This document shows, piece by piece, positions 59,009-64,000 of a stretch of 64,000 nucleotides of DNA; positions within the stretch are counted from its first letter, which is position 1, and the number at the start of each line of letters is the position of its first letter. The DNA is from Sclerodactyla briareus (Eukaryota > Echinodermata > Holothuroidea > Dendrochirotida > Sclerodactylidae): contig JAODTK010001887.1 in NCBI GenBank assembly GCA_026419785.1, forward strand, positions 186,001-250,000, read 5' to 3'. Made by a program: the position numbers and the translations under genes. Below the pieces are notes generated by a model. It searched no databases and had not been told where the DNA came from. It saw nothing but the letters and a program-made list of their open reading frames with translations.

Positions 59009-59540
59009 ACGTTGTAATTGTCAACTTTTGCTCTTTTTCACACTATTCAAGAGAGAAGCAGGTAATTCTGGTATAGACATGTTGTCATGTAGGATTACAC
59101 ACCATGGCGTTGTGTAGTTGGATGAATAGACAATAGAATTAAACAGTTGAAGTTGTAATTGTCCTTTTGACATTTTTCACACTATCGTTGGTCAACTTTG
59201 TGTTTGTTACTATTAAATGCTAATTATTTGCTCTCCACAGCTAAGGGTACTTCCATGGGCGTGTCAATTGAATGGATTTGACAGATAGAATTAAAAAGAT
59301 TGAACGTTGTAATTGTGTCTTTGCACTACTTTTCACACTATCGTTGGTCAACTTTGTGTTTGTTACATTATTAAAATGCTAATTATTTGCTCTTCTTGGC
59401 TACTGGTCCTCCCGTTAGGAATATCCCCCCACTTCCACGGGAAATCTATTCAAGAGAGAAGCAGGCCTAATTCTTGTATAGACATGTTGTCATGTAGGAT
59501 ACACACCATGGGCGTGTAGTTGAATGAATAGATCAGTAAA
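59009..59540 (+). repeat. Three-copy tandem repeat, unit up to ~235 bp
   Basis: Units begin with 'gttgtaattgt' at about 59010, 59152 and 59304. Units 2 and 3 share 'tttttcacactatcgttggtcaactttgtgtttgttac', 'attaaa.tgctaattatttgctct'. Units 1 and 3 share 'attcaagagagaagcagg', 'tagacatgttgtcatgtagga' and 'acacaccatgg'. Unit 1 lacks the middle and unit 2 lacks the 'aagagagaagcagg' part. Thus unit 3 is the most complete. Confidence 0.85.
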
Positions 59541-60599
59541 TCAATGGAGGCCATTTAGCCTATAATGGTTAGACAGGAAGCACACTGCCAGGCTGTGCTA
59601 GGATGTTTCGCCACTCCTCCCCCCTCCTGTCCTCTCTCATGTCGCCGGTGAAAGGAAGTGCAGCTGTTGGACCCCTTCGGAGATATTTCCCTCAACGGGC
59701 AATTCATTCATAAGTATTTATGTGTACAGGTTATTATCATTTTTGAGCATTTTATTTTGAGCATATCTCACAAATAGAGTATACACTATCTGCGCAAATT
59801 TACAGTCCCATTACCGGAAGTAATGAATTTATAAAACATCTATTCAGTCACTCAGTGGCACGGCAAGAAAGCACTGATACCAGTGGTTCTTTCCTATTTG
59901 TTGAACAGCAGTTTCTCATGATAAATCATTCGATTTTAGTCGTGTTCACGGTGATATTTTGATATTTTCCATGTTTTTTCAGTCCACTAATACCATCAAT
60001 CAATTAATATTTCTGCAATTAGGTTCGTTTTTTCAATGCTCTTTGTATTCTTCTTCGATACACGTGTTGACACACCTTTATCCAGTGGATGAGAATCCAT
60101 AACAAAGATTGACTAGTTCCCGGCATTTCGCCAGTCAATTAACTGAATAAATAGTCTTACAGCAAATCCCTTTAAATGAAGGCACTGAAGGTCGTATTTC
60201 ATTCTGTTGGTTTAAGTTTGCCTAATTTGAAGCTTTCCCTAAACAGCGCGAGGTCAGATCTTGCTCGATAGAGAAGGAGAGAGGCGGTCTTGAAATATAT
60301 TTCTGACTGTCAGAGCCAAAGTGAAAGGAAGCAATTATCAACTCCCAAATGTCCGCTTTTCCAAGGATGTTAAACTCGCCGAGGCGTTTTTATTTTTTAT
60401 GACGCCGTGTGCAAAGGAGTGATAACTCCTGGACCTAAAAGGGAATTTCATCAAGGTAATTACGTCTGCTGTCTCCTTACGAACTGCTTCCATCGATAAG
60501 GCTTGCCTTTATTCCTGCACGTCAATTCATCAAGATTGACGGTACGGCTATGAAAGGGAGCTGGGATATCAAACTGCCTGGATAATGTGAGTCCCATTC
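59541..60599. other. Unassigned sequence
   Basis: No recognised genes or repeats. Confidence 0.35.
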
Positions 60600-61143
60600 C
60601 TGGTAAGGTTGTTCTCAAACATCTCTCAATGGATCAGCAAATTGCCTCCATTGTTTATGTACCACTTAAGACGCATCAGCCAGATCTTGACAAAGTCACC
60701 ACTGAAAAAACCAATGCATGCAGCTATCTCGAGTAGACTTCATCATGCCAGTTCTCTACTCTATGGTTCTACCTCTACCCAACTGTCCAACTTACAAAAG
60801 ATTCAGAACGTTGCTGCAAGAATTGCCCCCCGCGCCGACAGACGCATGTCAATGACCTCAATTCGCAAGGAACTTTACTGGCTTCCATTCACGCCGGATT
60901 GAATACAAAATCCTTATTCTTGTGTCTCGGCTTAAACATTTAAGCACACGGCCTCCTACGAGATGCCCTTGATCGTCACCCCAGTACAGGTCGCTCAAGT
61001 CGTCACAACAACCCCAGCGTCTTCAGCTCCCCGTCTCGAGAATGAAGACTTTCGGCGACCGGAGCTTCCAGTCCTCCGCGGCCTCGTCTGTGGAGCCAAG
61101 ACATCCCCAAAGGACTTGGCTCTATGAACTCGCTGGATTTTAT
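60600..61143 (+). pseudogene. CR1/L2-like LINE 3' remnant
   Basis: 60609-60902 encodes AAISSRLHHASSLLYGSTST followed by QLSNLQKIQNVAARIAP and SIRKELYWLPF, the block before the LINE C-terminus. 60945-61140 in a second frame gives KTFGDRSFQSSA and an eroded end resembling 'PRLWNRLPKDLAL'. It corresponds to the C-terminal region of the 54.5 kb LINE but is a different, diverged lineage. Upstream RT motifs are absent, so it is a short 5'-truncated copy, and it is followed by an ATT tail. Confidence 0.8.
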
Positions 61144-61236
61144 GATTATTATTCTTATTATTATTATTATTATATTATTATTATTAGTATATTATTATTA
61201 TTATATTATTATTATTATTATATTATTATTATTATT
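61144..61236. repeat. (ATT)n tail or microsatellite
   Basis: About 93 bases of ATT repeats with slips (TATATT, TTAGTA), directly after the LINE 3' remnant. It is probably an expanded LINE tail rather than an independent microsatellite. Confidence 0.9.
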
Positions 61237-62234
61237 GTCTCTGCTTTCTCCGGCGACGATCCTCCTCCCGTATACGGGTGACTAAGTTGTGCGTCTAGCT
61301 GCGGTTGCAATGACGGGCATTTACTGCGGAATACAACTTAGAGGCAAATCACGAAAGGGGATTGCTAGGTGCGTGGGACTTTTTCTGTGTGAAAAGTGTA
61401 GAAAATGCTAACAATCTTTTTTTTACAGAATAGTGATGGGTTGGCTAATGCTTGGATAAAACAAAGCGACCGTGTGCAGAGTGTCGGGTGCTACACACTC
61501 AGATATCGCAACTGCGTCGAATTAACACTTTCAATGTATAAGTGCTTCGTATTTCAATTTTTCAAATGCAAAATGTTCACAAGAATATATTTATGGCATT
61601 GTGACCTTGATTTTGGTATCTGCTCAATGTAATGCAATTATTTTCTACAGTGAAGCTCAAAACATCTACACTGGTGGTGAGTAAATTGTACACATTTCGG
61701 AATTGGGGCACTAGTGTCAGGTGTGCTCTTGGTTTCAACACATTCTTCTTTAGAGTATAACAGACAGATAATCCTGGCATTCTGTCACGACCGGGGCCTT
61801 GTGACGATGTGTTGAATCGATTATATAGACATTTCTGTGACAGTAGGAGTTGATAGAGGGGGCAATGACTCGACTACTTTCGAGGATGGTAATTGCTAAT
61901 GGAGAAAACAAATGCTGATAGCGCTGTCCTTGGAAAGCCGAGGGATAATATATCAGTATTAACGTTGATATTTGTAATCAAGGGGATGACATCTATTTAA
62001 AAACTGAGAACAAAATTCAAGCAGTAACGATCACACTCCAGCTAATACTTATAATTCGATTTATCGAGTCTGCCACCAACTCTCGAATTACACATGTATC
62101 AAACTTTCTAATCTTTATTGTGTACCTACAATCACTAACCAGTCCTACATTGGTCGTAATCGAGTCAGTCGACATCCGAATTGACAGGCACACATACAGT
62201 TGCATAGACTTACCTAAGTCGCCTAACAAAATAC

Positions 62235-62280
62235 ACTCATCTATGAGTTAGACTTGCCGAGTTATACTCGGCTCAAGTCT
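62235..62280. repeat. Two adjacent hairpins
   Basis: ACTCAT-CT-ATGAGT (62235-62248) is followed by AGACTTG-CCGAG-TTATA-CTCGG-(CT)-CAAGTCT (62250-62280), a 12-base-pair stem with a two-base bulge and five-base loop. The first has the same CT loop as the hairpins at 36831-36863. Confidence 0.8.
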
Positions 62281-62616
62281 GACTAAGTCTGTTTTGATTA
62301 TTCGGGCATTTCTGACGGGATCTGGGCCAAAAACCCCCATTCCAGGATCCCAAGTAGCCAAGCAATTTACAAAAGCCTCTGGATCGACTCCAATAACTTC
62401 AGATAGTTACTCAGCGTCCCCTTCCCCTTTTGACCATTTATGAGCCAGTTCGTGTTTGTGAGTGCGCATGCTCACCATACACAACACTCAGGGGAATAGT
62501 CGAGATTCACCCCATAGCGATATCGTTACAGCCTATTTTTAAACTGTCACCACTATTTGAAAACGCAACCAATTCATCCTGTTTTCGGATGTTATTGTTG
62601 ATAAGTATGTGGATGA

Positions 62617-62634
62617 GGGGGGGGGGGGGGGGGG
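62617..62634 (+). repeat. Poly-G tract (G18)
   Basis: Longest G run in the window. Confidence 0.95.
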
Positions 62635-63499
62635 TATGTGAAGTTTTGTATTGGCAGGATTCGTAATTTCGACAGGGGAGTTCCGAAAGATCGTTCTGCA
62701 CACTGTACGTTCGATGTCAAACTGCCATCTTTCCCTCATGACCGTTTGAACACATCCCATTAGCATCTCATTAAACTGTAACTTCGAACTGGCTTATTGT
62801 TCAGCAGTGATGAACAGAGGGAACGTTGCATGAATATTCAACTGAGTGTCATATATTTCAGTCGACGCTTGATCAGCCCTAGAATGTTTGCGCGCTACCT
62901 GCGCAGTAGGGATTGAATTGCTCACACCAAATAGTACCCATTGCTATTGGAATGTCATCGGCAGTTTTCATTTTTGTATTGTATAAAGAACGCTTCACAG
63001 AATGACCTCCGAGGATACACACTCGTGTTGGTGCATCGATTCACTCGTTTAAAGTATCTACTTGTAGTATAGTAGAGTTTTGATCTAATTATCATTCATT
63101 ATTGCCAAATAACTCTGCCTGATCCATGAGGAGGAACCTGGATCACAAGGTCAACTGATCCGGGAAATCGATGGGGGGATTCGGTAACACATGTTTTAGG
63201 GTATCATGACACCATTATTCTCCAATAATCTCCAGCAGTGAATTGTTTTCATTTCCCTACAGTCTTTGCGGACCCCGCCCATAAAGTAATCACTACACCT
63301 GAACTATCTTATCCTCTAGGCCTAATAATATTGTCGGATGTTTTCAGTGTAGGTTTTCTCTCTCTCTGTCACATCATTTTCTGATGCACGCGAAAAAAAC
63401 CTATATTGCATAGATGTGTCCGTTTGTCACTAATTTCTAGGATGTTAGCTCGCTTGGGCTGCCCCGACAGTGGCATTATATAACATCGCCGACATTACC

Positions 63500-63790
63500 T
63501 ATGAATTAAGGTTGTCTAACATACTGTAGAAAAAACAGCCAAATCGTTCATCAGATCGTTCATATTCAGCGTGTTATATATTTCTCAAACCAAGTTTTAC
63601 TGCGCTTGAATGGGGTCAACCCGACTAGAGTCAGTCAAAACAACAAATTGCTCTGGAGAAGACCAATTACATTCTCTTAAAATTGTTACACAATAACGGA
63701 GAGGAAAGCTGAAACTTTTATGTAGGCTGTTCCCCTGGTTATAATCTCACGTAGGCGTACTTTCAGATTTGCGACATGAATATACTGACT
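63500..63790 (+). repeat. Dispersed repeat family, copy at 63.6 kb
   Basis: Partner of 36480-36825. Shared blocks include 'aaatcgttcat', 'gcgctt', 'ggggtcaacc', 'tagagtc', 'aagaccaattacattctct'-like sequence and 'gctgttcccctggtta'-like sequence. Confidence 0.6.
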
Positions 63791-64000
63791 GTCCCCACAA
63801 CCAATTACATCGCACATATCCAGTGCGACTAATGCAAACACACCTCAAAATATATCGGTATCTCTCCCATAAGTGAATACGGTACAACCATTATCTACAC
63901 CTTTCTTCCTCATCTTCAAACCCCTTATTTCATGGTTCAGTAGCTAAAATATCCAACTGGCCTGTGAAAGCATGATTTATACGTGAATAACAGTGCTCCG

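Larger units (their letters stand above)
61237..63499. other. Unassigned sequence
   Basis: No recognisable coding sequence. Contains an inverted-repeat pair at 62235-62280 and a G18 run at 62617-62634, listed separately. Confidence 0.35.

Noticed and set aside
1-64000. CRISPR arrays, bacterial operons, phage or rRNA genes
   Set aside because: No regular spacer-repeat arrays, gene-dense strands or rRNA cores were seen; the content is eukaryotic.

Overview
The window looks like nuclear DNA from an animal, most likely an AT-rich, repeat-laden marine invertebrate genome. Reasons: no dense coding, no operons or bacterial ribosome-binding sites, abundant microsatellites (TA, ATT, GATA) and long homopolymer G/C runs, tRNA-derived SINE-like heads, and decayed retroelements of classes typical of aquatic animals: a DIRS-like tyrosine-recombinase retrotransposon, a Penelope-like GIY-YIG fragment, and three CR1/L2-like LINE pieces. 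No gene with several connected exons can be followed, and the species cannot be named from sequence alone.

Layout. 1-1305 is one copy of a roughly 1.25 kb repeat whose second copy lies at 18161-19395. 1850-2880 is a C-rich, G-poor strand-asymmetric block. 2.9-11 kb is mostly unassignable, with a TA array, a possible orphan exon near 5.8 kb and a GC-richer block near 8.5-9 kb that has a SINE-like tRNA head on its minus strand. 11.0-12.3 kb holds a Penelope-like GIY-YIG remnant sandwiched between two TA arrays. 15.4-16.8 kb carries a direct repeat about 1 kb apart. 26.7-27.55 kb is extraordinarily rich in ACGT/TACGTA. 33.8 kb has an (AAT)n-(ATT)n array forming a giant palindrome. 34-45 kb holds three copies of one dispersed repeat, nested hairpins at 36.83 kb, and SINE-like tRNA heads. 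45.3-46.4 kb is a LINE reverse-transcriptase remnant. 47.4-48.1 kb is a degenerate tandem array whose unit recurs at 9.3, 29.4 and (inverted) 51.4 kb.

The best-supported object is at 52.4-58.3 kb: a DIRS-like element on the minus strand (possible gag end, RT, RNase H, tyrosine recombinase) split inside its RT region by a 5'-truncated CR1/L2-like LINE on the plus strand (54505 to about 57178). DIRS RT resumes on the far side of the LINE with very little missing, which establishes the insertion order. Downstream are a three-copy tandem repeat (59.0-59.54 kb) and a further LINE 3' end with an ATT tail (60.6-61.24 kb).

None of the retroelements has an uninterrupted reading frame. Frameshifts are frequent and often single-base, which fits decay but could partly reflect uncorrected indels in the assembly. 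Candidate host exons (5.8, 13.8, 30.6, 35.5 kb) rest only on splice-like borders and open frames; the one at 35.5 kb vaguely resembles the end of a CUB domain.
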